Shown piece by piece: positions 52,397-60,016 of a DNA stretch of 64,000 nucleotides (its first letter is position 1; each line of letters opens with the position of its first letter). The notes under the pieces were generated by a model. That model was not told where the DNA came from and did no database searches. It worked only from the letters and a program-made list of their open reading frames with translations. Both the position numbers and the translations under genes were made by a program. The stretch is from a virus: positions 1 through 64,000 of IMG/VR virus record IMGVR_UViG_3300043446_004488; one strand, given 5' to 3'.

Positions 52397-53087
52397 ATTT
52401 AAAAATACGTCCCCAACCAGTTTTATCTTTACCATTAGACAACCAACGATGTTGAAGATCTGATTTCTTATACACAGCACCTTTACCATTTGTAACTGCG
52501 CCAGTATATCCATCATTCAAAGAACCATAAGGATCATTGACTACATAATCTTCACCTTTCTTACCTATCACTACAACCATGTGACCGCCAGTAGGAGCAG
52601 ATAAAGTGCCCCTATGCAAAATGCCGATAACCACAGGTCTCCCAGAAGAAAGCTCACGATCAAGGTCAGAAAACCCAAGATTATACCTAAACTCAGAGTT
52701 AACTTTATAATCTCTAAGAACACGGGTTTGCACATCATGATTTGTTGTGTCACCGATGGCAAACACCTTTTCAATGTATGCATCATCTCCCTTTGCTCCT
52801 TTTAGAGTACCTGGTCTCAGAAACTCAAGGCACATTGCACAAGAAGATGAATTACAGGTTCGACTTGCATCTCTGTAATTATCTGTCTGTGGAAAATAAG
52901 GAACACCCAAAATTCCAGGAATGACTGGTTCTACTTTAGTCCTAAAAACTCTAACCCAGTTAGCACTATCATCCAGAATATATGCTAACTTAGATCCAAG
53001 TTCTTTTTCAAGTTCTTCTACTGCAGCAACGTGTTTGGGATTTTTTTCATCATAAAATTGAAAAAAGTTATGCAGATCAACTTTCAT
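52392..53087 (-). CDS. C39-like cysteine peptidase (231 aa)
   Basis: Papain-fold peptidase C39 type 2: GVPYFPQTDNYRDASRTCNS with C78, GGHMVVVIGKKGEDYVVNDP with H169 and D185. In phages this fold acts as a peptidoglycan or protein peptidase. The N-terminal about 55 residues are helical. With the metallopeptidase and endolysin it forms a lysis or wall-access group. CTAAATA box at 53110. Confidence 0.72.
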   Translation of the reverse strand: MKVDLHNFFQFYDEKNPKHVAAVEELEKELGSKLAYILDDSANWVRVFRTKVEPVIPGILGVPYFPQTDNYRDASRTCNSSSCAMCLEFLRPGTLKGAKGDDAYIEKVFAIGDTTNHDVQTRVLRDYKVNSEFRYNLGFSDLDRELSSGRPVVIGILHRGTLSAPTGGHMVVVIGKKGEDYVVNDPYGSLNDGYTGAVTNGKGAVYKKSDLQHRWLSNGKDKTGWGRIFKL

Positions 53088-53108
53088 TTGAATACAAAAT
53101 TCTATATT

Positions 53109-53183
53109 TTATTTAGATAAAGATGCTTGTATTACTAATATTATTAATACAATTACAAAATAAACTAGAAAAATAGATAGCAT
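53109..53183 (-). CDS. Possible 24-residue membrane peptide
   Basis: MLSIFLVYFVIVLIILVIQA then SLSK. Entirely hydrophobic, so a single membrane helix. It lies in the 130-base gap before the C39-like gene and contains that gene's late box (53110-53116). No Shine-Dalgarno sequence. It could be a holin-like or photosystem-type mini-subunit, or a chance frame in AT-rich DNA. Confidence 0.25.
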   Translation of the reverse strand: MLSIFLVYFVIVLIILVIQASLSK

Positions 53184-53217
53184 GATTGCTTTTAATTTAG
53201 TGCTAATTTTATGATAA

Positions 53218-53841
53218 TTAAAAAATCAAATTCATAAAATATTTAAAAGTTTGATAATCTTTTTTATAAAATTTTTTTATATATTTTTTTATTTTGGGAT
53301 TTAATTCGTATTCATTTTTTATTTCCCATTCAAATTTTTTATAATTTACTTCTTGTAGTTTTAATTTAATTTTAGTTTTATTAAAAACCCATTTTAAAAA
53401 ATTATCTCCAAATCCCCATTCATATTTCCAATAATGGGTTTTTGGAGAAATAAATTTATGTTGAGGAAGAAACCAATTATTATGATAACTATTATTTTTT
53501 ATTTCACAATCTATAAATTTTAAAAATGAATTCTCATCAGTAATGATGTTATTATAATCTATTCTATGAGAAGAATTCATACTTTTAATAGAAGAAACAA
53601 ATTTATCAAAAGGATTTCTAACAACTGTTATGTGAGGTATGGAGTTTACATCAAAATATTGAGTATATAATGGATAGTGTAAATGAGTAACATCAATGTT
53701 ATTAATTCTCAAAGTATGAATTTTATGATATTCACATTCCATATCATCAGAATTTTGAAATAAGGAAGATACATATCTTCCACCAGTTCTAGGAATGTGA
53801 ATAAAATAACAACTATTATTTCCTTGAGTAAATATTGCCAT
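53218..53841 (-). CDS. Sulfotransferase-like protein (207 aa)
   Basis: PAPS-dependent sulfotransferase fold: 5'-phosphosulfate loop YFIHIPRTGGRYVSSLF near residues 12-27, and 3'-phosphate motif ITVVRNPFDKFVSSI near 75-89. The remaining residues are AT-biased and Lys/Asn-rich. It probably adds sulfate to a sugar in line with the sugar clusters, but is placed apart from them. No promoter is evident. Confidence 0.78.
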   Translation of the reverse strand: MAIFTQGNNSCYFIHIPRTGGRYVSSLFQNSDDMECEYHKIHTLRINNIDVTHLHYPLYTQYFDVNSIPHITVVRNPFDKFVSSIKSMNSSHRIDYNNIITDENSFLKFIDCEIKNNSYHNNWFLPQHKFISPKTHYWKYEWGFGDNFLKWVFNKTKIKLKLQEVNYKKFEWEIKNEYELNPKIKKYIKKFYKKDYQTFKYFMNLIF

Positions 53842-53856
53842 TATAATATTTAACTA

Positions 53857-54384
53857 TTAAACTTCTGCAAGCTCTCTAGTTTTAGTTTTCAAATAAAACA
53901 TTACTGCTTCTGGTGTAGATGCCTCATAAGGATCATCAGAAGAATTATCACATTTTCCAGTTTCTTCAAAAAGTTTTTCAATTATACCATCATCTACCAC
54001 AGCAGCATATCGCCAAGAACGCTCACCAAAACCAAGATTGGTCTTGGCAACGAGTTGACCCATAGAGCGAGTGAAGTAAGCGTTACCATCGGGAATAAGT
54101 TTTACGTTTTGAATGTTTTGGTCTTGTGCCCAAGCGTTCATCACAAAACCATCATTGACTGAAATGCAGTAGATTTCATCAATACCAAGTGCTTTAAATT
54201 CTTCATACTTTTCTTCAAATCCAGGAAGTTGGTAAGCAGAGCAAGTAGGAGTAAAAGCACCAGGAAGTGAGAAAATCACTACACGCTTGCCTTTAAAAAG
54301 TTCAAAGGAATTGCGAGTTACAAACTCACCAGATTCACGAAATACAAATTGAACTTGAGGAATTTCGTATCCTTCTTTACGCAT
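53857..54384 (-). CDS. Peroxiredoxin (Prx5-like)
   Basis: AhpC/TSA family: FSLPGAFTPTCSAYQLPGFE holds peroxidatic C48 with T45. Then YCISVNDGFVMNAWA, FTRSMGQLV and RSWRYAAVVDDG match Prx5-like proteins of about 160-175 residues. It detoxifies peroxides, which arise from photosynthetic stress during infection. I use ATG 54384, which has GGAG 6 bases before it; an upstream ATG adds four residues. DNA is more GC-rich than neighbours, consistent with transfer from a host. Confidence 0.88.
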   Translation of the reverse strand: MRKEGYEIPQVQFVFRESGEFVTRNSFELFKGKRVVIFSLPGAFTPTCSAYQLPGFEEKYEEFKALGIDEIYCISVNDGFVMNAWAQDQNIQNVKLIPDGNAYFTRSMGQLVAKTNLGFGERSWRYAAVVDDGIIEKLFEETGKCDNSSDDPYEASTPEAVMFYLKTKTRELAEV

Positions 54385-54409
54385 AGAAATCTCCATATCT
54401 ATATACAGT

Positions 54410-54913
54410 TTATTTTAATTTAAGTCCTAAAACTAACACTCTTTTGTTTGAAAAAGTTTTATTAGCACTGTGATAAATTGTTGAGGAAAACATTATACTC
54501 TTTCCTTTTTCAGGGAAACAAGTGTGTGTAATGTTTCTTTTTTGGTTTATATAAAATAATGTTTCACCGTCTTCACAAGTATTTAAATATACAATAATCG
54601 AAAAATCTTCATTATGATCATGTTTATGTAATTGTTGATGTCTATTATTTTTATATTCAATTAAATGTGACCAATGATAATAAAGATTAGTTTCGCATTT
54701 TTTTTCAATTTTATTTTTCAAAATATTCAAATAATGTTCAACATCTTTATCATCAAAATTTAGCATATTACAGGTTTGAATGCCATTAATAGTTGCTGAA
54801 CTATTTTCTGGGATAAAAAAATTTTTATTTGATTTATAAAAATCTAATTTGTCATTAAAAAAATCTATGATATCATTATCAACAAAAAATTCATAATAAT
54901 ATGGAAGATCCAT
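54410..54913 (-). CDS. 2OG-Fe(II) oxygenase-like protein (167 aa)
   Basis: Jelly-roll residues HKHDHNEDFSIIVYLNTCED with His-x-Asp, then SIMFSSTIYHSANKTFSNKR with the distal His and Arg that binds 2-oxoglutarate. N-terminal half is AT-biased. Likely small dioxygenase, differing from the DUF6445-type pair. Next to hli; substrate unknown. Confidence 0.72.
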   Translation of the reverse strand: MDLPYYYEFFVDNDIIDFFNDKLDFYKSNKNFFIPENSSATINGIQTCNMLNFDDKDVEHYLNILKNKIEKKCETNLYYHWSHLIEYKNNRHQQLHKHDHNEDFSIIVYLNTCEDGETLFYINQKRNITHTCFPEKGKSIMFSSTIYHSANKTFSNKRVLVLGLKLK

Positions 54914-54916
54914 TTA

Positions 54917-55036
54917 TCAAAATACACCAGGAATGATTTGACCAGTGGTAAGATAAGAAGCAGCAGCTGCAACAAATCCAATCATAGCAGCACGACCATT
55001 CAATTTTTCAGCAGCTTCAGAAAAGATTTTTCCCAT
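54917..55036 (-). CDS. hli: High-light inducible protein (39 aa)
   Basis: Single-helix chlorophyll-binding Hli/SCP: MGKIFSEAAEKLNGRAAMIG, the conserved ExxNGRAAMIGF core, then a Gly/Ala helix. It quenches excess light and protects photosystem II. Starts at ATG 55036 with GGAG 8 bases before; a longer frame to 55051 overlaps the 90-residue gene. Second hli at 55692. Confidence 0.93.
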   Translation of the reverse strand: MGKIFSEAAEKLNGRAAMIGFVAAAASYLTTGQIIPGVF

Positions 55037-55037
55037 T

Positions 55038-55310
55038 TTAGTTTTCTCCATTATAGGAATGTTGTTGTTTAAGTTCAGGATTAGGTTGAGAAAAAACCAT
55101 AGGACTTCTGGTTTTATTTTTGATAACTATAAAAGCATCATTTTGATAGGTTATAGTTCCAAATGGTTTTGCCCATTTTGCATTAGCATTTGGATGAGTC
55201 GCAGTTCCTGTAACTGCTACACCACCAATTTCTACAGAGAGTTCATCGTCAGCACTCCATCCAAGTTTTTGAATAGCAAGAGAAAATTGCCCTAGCATTC
55301 CAGCACTCAC
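55038..55310 (-). CDS. Conserved protein in the petF-hli operon (90 aa), GTG start
   Basis: [20 protein letters not shown], then [20 protein letters not shown] and [17 protein letters not shown]: a small beta domain of unknown family. It starts with GTG 55310 (GTGA overlap with petF stop) and AGGAG 5 bases before it. Codon use is like petF. It lies between ferredoxin and hli, suggesting a photosynthesis role, but no motif supports this. Confidence 0.6.
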   Translation of the reverse strand: MSAGMLGQFSLAIQKLGWSADDELSVEIGGVAVTGTATHPNANAKWAKPFGTITYQNDAFIVIKNKTRSPMVFSQPNPELKQQHSYNGEN

Positions 55311-55600
55311 AGATTCTCCTCCTGTTCAGTCAGGATGACGCAATCGGACTTGGGATATGCCACACAAAGGAGAGAAAATCCATCTGCCATTTGGTCATCA
55401 TCAAGAAAAGATTGTTCTTCATTATCAATTTCACCAGACACAACCTTTCCAGCACAAGAGGAACAAGCACCAGCCTTACATGAGTAAGGGAGGTCTAGTC
55501 CTGCTTCCTCTGCTGCCTCAAGAATGTATTGGTCTTCAGGGCATTCAATCGTAGTTGAGGTTCCGTCAGGAGATTGAAGAGTGACTTGATAAGTTGCCAT
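55307..55600 (-). CDS. petF: Ferredoxin, 2Fe-2S plant type
   Basis: 97-residue [2Fe-2S] ferredoxin with ligands C41-x4-C46-x2-C49 and C79 ([13 protein letters not shown], then FSLLCVAYP). It accepts electrons from photosystem I for NADPH formation or phage enzymes such as those making bilins. Start ATG 55600. Coupled downstream to the GTG gene. Confidence 0.96.
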   Translation of the reverse strand: MATYQVTLQSPDGTSTTIECPEDQYILEAAEEAGLDLPYSCKAGACSSCAGKVVSGEIDNEEQSFLDDDQMADGFSLLCVAYPKSDCVILTEQEENL

Positions 55601-55605
55601 AAAAT

Positions 55606-55692
55606 TTAGTAGGTTTCAGCAAGTTGTTCTATAGAATAACACAGAAGCACGAAGAATGCAACTGAGGTAATGGTCCAAATTGCTTCAGTCAT
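55606..55692 (-). CDS. 28-residue membrane peptide between hli and petF
   Basis: [20 protein letters not shown] then IEQLAETY. One membrane helix. Its ATG overlaps the hli stop (TGATG), strongly suggesting real translation. Size is like small photosystem or cytochrome b6f subunits, but the sequence does not clearly match PetL, PetM, PetN, PsbM or PsbT as I remember them. Confidence 0.55.
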   Translation of the reverse strand: MTEAIWTITSVAFFVLLCYSIEQLAETY

Positions 55693-55886
55693 CAGAAGAT
55701 ACCGAAGAAGAAGTTGCCAGTGATAGCATAAGAAATGATACCAGCAACAAAGCCGACCATTGCCCAACGTCCATTAGTACGCTCCTTAATTTCATTAGGG
55801 GTTAGAAGTCCATAATTTTCATAATACATCGTGGGCTCTTTTGCGAACATATTCATTTGTCCACGATCATTGGTTGTAACAGTCAT
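55692..55886 (-). CDS. hli: High-light inducible protein (64 aa)
   Basis: The C-terminal half ERTNGRWAMVGFVAGIISYA is the Hli core helix. The N-terminal about 30 residues are polar (TNDRGQMNMFAKEPTMYYEN). First gene of the hli, peptide, petF, hypothetical, hli operon. Promoter candidate at 55911-55939. Confidence 0.94.
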   Translation of the reverse strand: MTVTTNDRGQMNMFAKEPTMYYENYGLLTPNEIKERTNGRWAMVGFVAGIISYAITGNFFFGIF

Positions 55887-55910
55887 TTGAATTTTATGAA
55901 GAACTGTAAC

Positions 55911-55939
55911 ATTATATAGGAAATCTAAAGAAAAAACAA
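55911..55939 (-). promoter_or_regulatory. Promoter candidate for the hli-petF operon (TTGTTT-N17-TATAAT)
   Basis: Good TATAAT (55916-55911) with 17-base spacing to a poor -35 (TTGTTT, 55939-55934). The -35 overlaps the terminator stem below, the same layout as at petE and gp32. Confidence 0.5.
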
Positions 55940-55959
55940 GGGGGGAAACTCCCCCTTGT
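55930..55959 (-). terminator. Terminator before the hli operon
   Basis: ACAAGGGGG and CCCCCTTGT pair, with TTTTTT following on the minus strand. It ends transcripts from the 56001 gene or pstS. Confidence 0.75.
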
Positions 55960-56000
55960 CAGAAAATCCTAACTTTGTTAGGTATAAATTACTACTGAAA

Positions 56001-56483
56001 TCAATCACTCAAATATTTAAGTCCCATCATCACTCGACTTTGTTCAATATTTTGAGATGCTCCCAAGAACTCACCATACACTTTCAGTCTTGGAGTTCCA
56101 TATTCAACCCCAGTAATAATGAATGGATTTTTGATTACAGTTCCATCTTTTTCTTTAGTATCAAAATCTTCGTGGTGAATGGAAGCACCCACATAAGCAG
56201 TAGTTTTTTCATTCATAGGGATAAGATACTTTACTCCAACGTGACTGAATCCCCAATCAGTATCATCAGGAATACTACTGATGTGTTCAGCAAAAACCCT
56301 GACTTTCTTTTTGATATCATATTGAATTCCCATAACACCACCTGGATTTTGGAACTCAATTTTGTTTGGGTCTGAGTATCCCACATTAATTCCAACATAA
56401 CTATTGATTGGTGTGAGATGCCCCACCAATTGAGTTCCAGCAAGAATAGCCCATCCATACCAGGGCATCAAGAAAACAGACAT
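56001..56483 (-). CDS. Predicted outer-membrane or surface beta protein (160 aa)
   Basis: MSVFLMPWYGWAILAGTQLV then PINSYVGINVGYSDPN: a hydrophobic start and alternating beta strands (AYVGASIHHEDF, then IITGVEYGTPRLKVYGEF) ending in MGLKYLSD. It looks like a small beta-barrel with a signal-like N-terminus. ATG 56483 follows the pstS terminator; a longer frame into pstS is rejected. Neighbouring porin and pstS support an outer-surface role. Exact function unknown. Confidence 0.6.
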   Translation of the reverse strand: MSVFLMPWYGWAILAGTQLVGHLTPINSYVGINVGYSDPNKIEFQNPGGVMGIQYDIKKKVRVFAEHISSIPDDTDWGFSHVGVKYLIPMNEKTTAYVGASIHHEDFDTKEKDGTVIKNPFIITGVEYGTPRLKVYGEFLGASQNIEQSRVMMGLKYLSD

Positions 56484-56514
56484 AATAACGAAGGTATCTG
56501 AAAGGATTATAGAT

Positions 56515-56541
56515 GGAAAAGGGGGGTCATGACAACCCCCC
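56515..56541 (-). terminator. pstS terminator
   Basis: GGGGGG-N9-CCCCCC stem with TTTT after it on the minus strand, 7 bases after the pstS stop. Confidence 0.8.
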
Positions 56542-56547
56542 ATCATA

Positions 56548-57513
56548 TTATTCTTTGATTTGATTAACCGCTGCTTGTGCCTTTGCCTGAATAGCATCCT
56601 TGAGAGGGACATAACCCAGATCATCAGCAAGTGCCTGTGCCTTATCACTCAACATATAATTGATTACATCTTTGATAGCATCAGTCTTAGCACCATTACC
56701 AGTTCTATAGGCAAGTAGATAGGTCAGAGTAGCAATTGGATACGCACCTTGGGCAGAAGGATTTGGATTTTGTCCTGATAGGTTTTTATCCAAAACAATA
56801 CCACTCAATGCCTTAGCACCAGAAGCATAGTTAGGTAGTACAAATTCACCCGACTTGTTCTGAACTGCTGCTGCTTTGATTTTCCCCTTTACAAAAGATT
56901 GATTGAGATATCCAATAGAACCAGAAGTTGTGGAGAGAACACCAGCAACACCATCATTACCCTTAGCACCCACGCCAGTTTTCCAATTTACAGACTTAGC
57001 AGTTCCAAGTGTCCATTCTTTGGAGAATGCTTTGAGAGACTCTGTAAATGCAGCAGTCGTACCAGAACCATCGGAACGATACACAACATTGATTTTACCT
57101 GCGGGGCAACCAAGTTCTTTCCAATTATCAATGGAACCCATAAAAACTGATACTACTTGCTTTTGGGTGAGTTTCAGTTTGCAAGAAGGATTGTTATAGG
57201 CAACTGCAATTGTTCCACCAACAATAGGAATTTGTACAACACCACGAGAAACCTTAGCACGGTCTTTATCACTAATTGGGTCGTCAGTAGCACCAAGAGC
57301 AACTGTCTGGTCAATAAATGCCTTACGACCACCACCAGAACCAATTGCCTGATAGTTCACCTTAGGACCGCCAGATTTAGCGAGGTTAGAGAACCAACGA
57401 GTGTAGATGGTTTCTGGGAATGTAGCACCAGCAACATTTAGTCTTACAGGTGCGGCAAATGCTGCTGCTGGTGTAAGAGCAAGAGCAACAGCAATAAAAT
57501 TTTTGAGTTTCAT
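56548..57513 (-). CDS. pstS: Phosphate-binding protein PstS
   Basis: Periplasmic phosphate-binding protein of the Pst transporter (321 aa). A signal peptide is at 1-20 (ending AAAFA). Recognised by GATFPETIYTRWFSNLAKSG, AIGSGGGRKAFIDQTVALGA with phosphate contacts, and YRSDGSGTTAAFTESL. It raises phosphate uptake of the infected cell. Upstream lies a Pho-box candidate (57576-57594) and the porin terminator. GC-richer than phage neighbours. Confidence 0.95.
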   Translation of the reverse strand: MKLKNFIAVALALTPAAAFAAPVRLNVAGATFPETIYTRWFSNLAKSGGPKVNYQAIGSGGGRKAFIDQTVALGATDDPISDKDRAKVSRGVVQIPIVGGTIAVAYNNPSCKLKLTQKQVVSVFMGSIDNWKELGCPAGKINVVYRSDGSGTTAAFTESLKAFSKEWTLGTAKSVNWKTGVGAKGNDGVAGVLSTTSGSIGYLNQSFVKGKIKAAAVQNKSGEFVLPNYASGAKALSGIVLDKNLSGQNPNPSAQGAYPIATLTYLLAYRTGNGAKTDAIKDVINYMLSDKAQALADDLGYVPLKDAIQAKAQAAVNQIKE

Positions 57514-57575
57514 AAAAGTTTGTTTAGAAGTAAAATAGACTTCACAGAAATCATAAGAAAATATGAAATAGAAGT

Positions 57576-57594
57576 CAACTAAGATTTGGTTAAA
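57576..57594 (-). promoter_or_regulatory. Pho box candidate for pstS
   Basis: The minus strand reads TTTAACCA-AAT-CTTAGTTG, two 8-base half sites 3 bases apart. The first fits the cyanobacterial Pho consensus Py-TTAA-Py-Py-(T/A) fully, the second at 6 of 8. Host PhoB/PhoR control of cyanophage pstS is established. It lies 63 bases before the ATG. Confidence 0.55.
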
Positions 57595-57612
57595 GAGTCT
57601 TTACCTAATCAT

Positions 57613-57639
57613 AAAAAAACCACCCAAAAATTGGGTGGT
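57613..57639 (-). terminator. Porin terminator
   Basis: CCACCC/GGGTGG stem, then TTTTTTT on the minus strand, 24 bases after the porin stop. Confidence 0.85.
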
Positions 57640-57662
57640 AGTACTCATTTTGGGAGTGATTA

Positions 57663-59147
57663 TCAGAACCTGAAAGTGGTTTGAACAACTCCACCCCACT
57701 GCGATTCGTTTTGGAAACGCTGGTTGTTAGAGACATAGAACAGAGCAGGTGTGATGCTGATGTTATCAGACACACGATACTTGTAGAAGATTTCCACCAT
57801 TTGGGCATCTTCACTAATGTTCTCAGAGTTTCCTGGTTGTCCAAAAGCAACACCAGCAGCATTGCCAGGAAGGAACACATCAGACCACTGAAGTCCAACC
57901 ATCCAAGACTGAGAATTGGTAGCACCCTTTTTAGAAGAGTTGTAACCATCTACTTCATTCACACCATATCCCAGAGAGATAGAAGGAATTGCCTTAGATT
58001 GAAGAGGTTGCCAATAGGCATTCAGAGCAACGCTGTTAGAAGTTTGACCTGCCACAAGAGCAGCAGAACCACCACCAAGAGCATTGAAGTTACGGAAACG
58101 AGTTCCCTCAGTTCCATAACGATAACCCACAGCAGCACCCCAGTTGGGAGCACGATATCCAACCTGAGCAAGGAAGTTTACGCCACCCTCCTCATTAAAG
58201 ACACCCTTAGATGAGTCATTACCACTTTGAGCAACGTAGTTTACGTTGGCAACAAAGCCTCCTTGACCCTTGGGAACTTGTTGCTTCCATTGAGCACCAA
58301 ATCCAGCACCAGTTGCCTTGTTATAGACACCTGAGGCACCACCAAGTTGGAAGAAGTCAAGGATATCCGACTTATAAGCAGAAGGAATCCAAGCCATTTC
58401 AGTATTACGAACCAGAGGTCCAGCAGTCAGAGTTACACTTTGACCAACTGGGAACTGATAATACAAACGATCAATGACTGCTTGATTGTCATAAGTTTCT
58501 GCTCTATCCAGTTTGAACAGAGAAGAACTTGAACCAAATGGATCAGAACTAAAGTTACCAGAACGAATACGAGTGCGAAGCAGATCCTTACCAGTGAATG
58601 AAGTATCAAAATTAAGGCGGACATCATAGTTGAAGACGGTGTTGCCAACGTTTCCACCATCATTCGTTTCTAGACCAGGAACTCCACCTAACATAAAGTT
58701 AACTTCACCCTTGAGTTTGGTAGTTGTAGAGAATTGAGTTGCCTCAAGTCTACCAACTTTTGATTCCAAACCATCTACACGAGAAGTAAGAACTGTCAGT
58801 TCTACATCAAACTCTGCAAGAAGTTTGCTAAGTTCATCAGTTTTTTCAGTTACACGATCCAAGCAAGCATTCAGAAGAGCAGCTGCTTCAAAGCGAGTCA
58901 TTCCTTTTGAACCACCAAAGGTGCCATTAGGATAACCAGCAACGCAACCATAACGCTCTACCAGATTGCTAAGCGCCTGGTATGCCCAGTCAGTAGGACG
59001 AACATCACTAAATTGTGAAACACTTGTGACCTGTTCTTGAGAAGAGTATTGATTGACACCCTCAAGGTTGAGGTCTGCAGCATTCACAGCAGGGGCAATC
59101 ATTCCCAAAGCAACGGGTGCAAGCATCAGTTGTTTGAAGAATTTCAT
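57663..59147 (-). CDS. Outer-membrane porin with SLH domain (494 aa)
   Basis: Cyanobacterial SOM/OprB-type porin. Signal peptide 1-23 (ending VNA); SLH domain about 44-100 (FSDVRPTDWAYQALSNLVER, then YGCVAGYPNGTFGG and MTRFEAAALLNACLD); coiled coil 100-135; beta barrel 135-494 ending in a terminal aromatic (TTFRF). Phages rarely carry whole porins. It lies beside pstS, so phosphate or nutrient entry is likely. It has a perfect sigma70 promoter at 59209-59237 and the psbA-like palindrome. Confidence 0.9.
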   Translation of the reverse strand: MKFFKQLMLAPVALGMIAPAVNAADLNLEGVNQYSSQEQVTSVSQFSDVRPTDWAYQALSNLVERYGCVAGYPNGTFGGSKGMTRFEAAALLNACLDRVTEKTDELSKLLAEFDVELTVLTSRVDGLESKVGRLEATQFSTTTKLKGEVNFMLGGVPGLETNDGGNVGNTVFNYDVRLNFDTSFTGKDLLRTRIRSGNFSSDPFGSSSSLFKLDRAETYDNQAVIDRLYYQFPVGQSVTLTAGPLVRNTEMAWIPSAYKSDILDFFQLGGASGVYNKATGAGFGAQWKQQVPKGQGGFVANVNYVAQSGNDSSKGVFNEEGGVNFLAQVGYRAPNWGAAVGYRYGTEGTRFRNFNALGGGSAALVAGQTSNSVALNAYWQPLQSKAIPSISLGYGVNEVDGYNSSKKGATNSQSWMVGLQWSDVFLPGNAAGVAFGQPGNSENISEDAQMVEIFYKYRVSDNISITPALFYVSNNQRFQNESQWGGVVQTTFRF

Positions 59148-59173
59148 AGATTTTGTTTTTAATAAACTACAAT

Positions 59174-59199
59174 GTTAAGAATTATAAAAAATTCTTAAC
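59174..59199 (-). promoter_or_regulatory. GTTAAGAA-N10-TTCTTAAC palindrome before the porin
   Basis: The same palindrome as at psbA, with arms extending to 10 bp (GTTAAGAATT/AATTCTTAAC). It begins 9 bases after the -10 box and also contains Pho-box-like CTTAAC halves. Confidence 0.6.
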
Positions 59200-59208
59200 T
59201 CAATATTT

Positions 59209-59237
59209 ATCATATTATATTTTTTTTATTTTGTCAA
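59209..59237 (-). promoter_or_regulatory. Porin promoter (TTGACA-N17-TATGAT)
   Basis: Perfect -35, 17-base spacer, TATGAT -10 continuing as GATAAATA exactly as at psbA. The -35 overlaps the stop of the GT25 gene. Confidence 0.85.
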
Positions 59238-60016
59238 CCTACCAAAGGTTCCCAAAATCCATAGTAATCATAATCTAACATTTCTTTTGTTCCAAGTTCT
59301 GGTGGTCTATTTTTCCAGAAATTAAGAACTCCCTCTACATTGTTTTTGTGGAAGATTTCAATATGATCCTGATGAATTCCAGAATCAAAATCATATCTAT
59401 AAGTAAACAAAGGAATAGAATATGTTCTTCCAGTATTGTAAATAATTTCCTCTGATGTAGCCCTTGGCTTGAGTTTTTGGTCTAATCTAAACTTATCTCC
59501 CTTCACATGCAGTTTTAAAATCTTTGCTGCATGATGTCTGGTAATAATATAAAAAGCTGCACAGAAATCATTAATCAATCTTGGATGAAGATTTGCCCTT
59601 AAATTTTTGGTGCTGGTAATTGCACACTGTAATACATCCCAATCATATGGAGCAGCAGCCATAAATCCACCCCAAGTAAAAGGCCAATAAGGGACCGTAT
59701 CAAATACAATATCATCTTCACATATAATAATATAATCTAAATCAGTTTGTTCATAAAAATATTTGATTGCCTTTAAATGTGACATAGTACATCCAAGTTC
59801 ACCTTGAGTGATTAATTCTGGAAACTTTCCTACTAATAAATCACTTACATCATTATCTCCTCTTGCATCAATAGCAGAAATTCTAGTATGAGGAATTTCA
59901 TAAAAATCCAACAAACTAGTCATATGCTCCTTTCTATTCACTTCTGTATCAAGATTAATCCAAAGTATTGGACCCATCCCTTTAAGTTTCTTTTTGATTG
60001 TAGAAGTATCAGTCAT
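59234..60016 (-). CDS. GT25 glycosyltransferase (260 aa)
   Basis: Matches LPS-type GT25: LWINLDTEVNRKEHMTSLLD, GELGCTMSHLKAIKYFYEQT and IIICEDDIVFD, a DxD-like donor site. Adds a sugar, often galactose, to LPS or a protein. Second GT25 at 60894. Overlaps the epimerase gene (ATGA). Part of the second sugar operon. Confidence 0.85.
   Translation of the reverse strand: MTDTSTIKKKLKGMGPILWINLDTEVNRKEHMTSLLDFYEIPHTRISAIDARGDNDVSDLLVGKFPELITQGELGCTMSHLKAIKYFYEQTDLDYIIICEDDIVFDTVPYWPFTWGGFMAAAPYDWDVLQCAITSTKNLRANLHPRLINDFCAAFYIITRHHAAKILKLHVKGDKFRLDQKLKPRATSEEIIYNTGRTYSIPLFTYRYDFDSGIHQDHIEIFHKNNVEGVLNFWKNRPPELGTKEMLDYDYYGFWEPLVG

Noticed and set aside
56484-56648. Longer N-terminus for the surface-like protein
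   Set aside because: It would run through the pstS terminator and into pstS.
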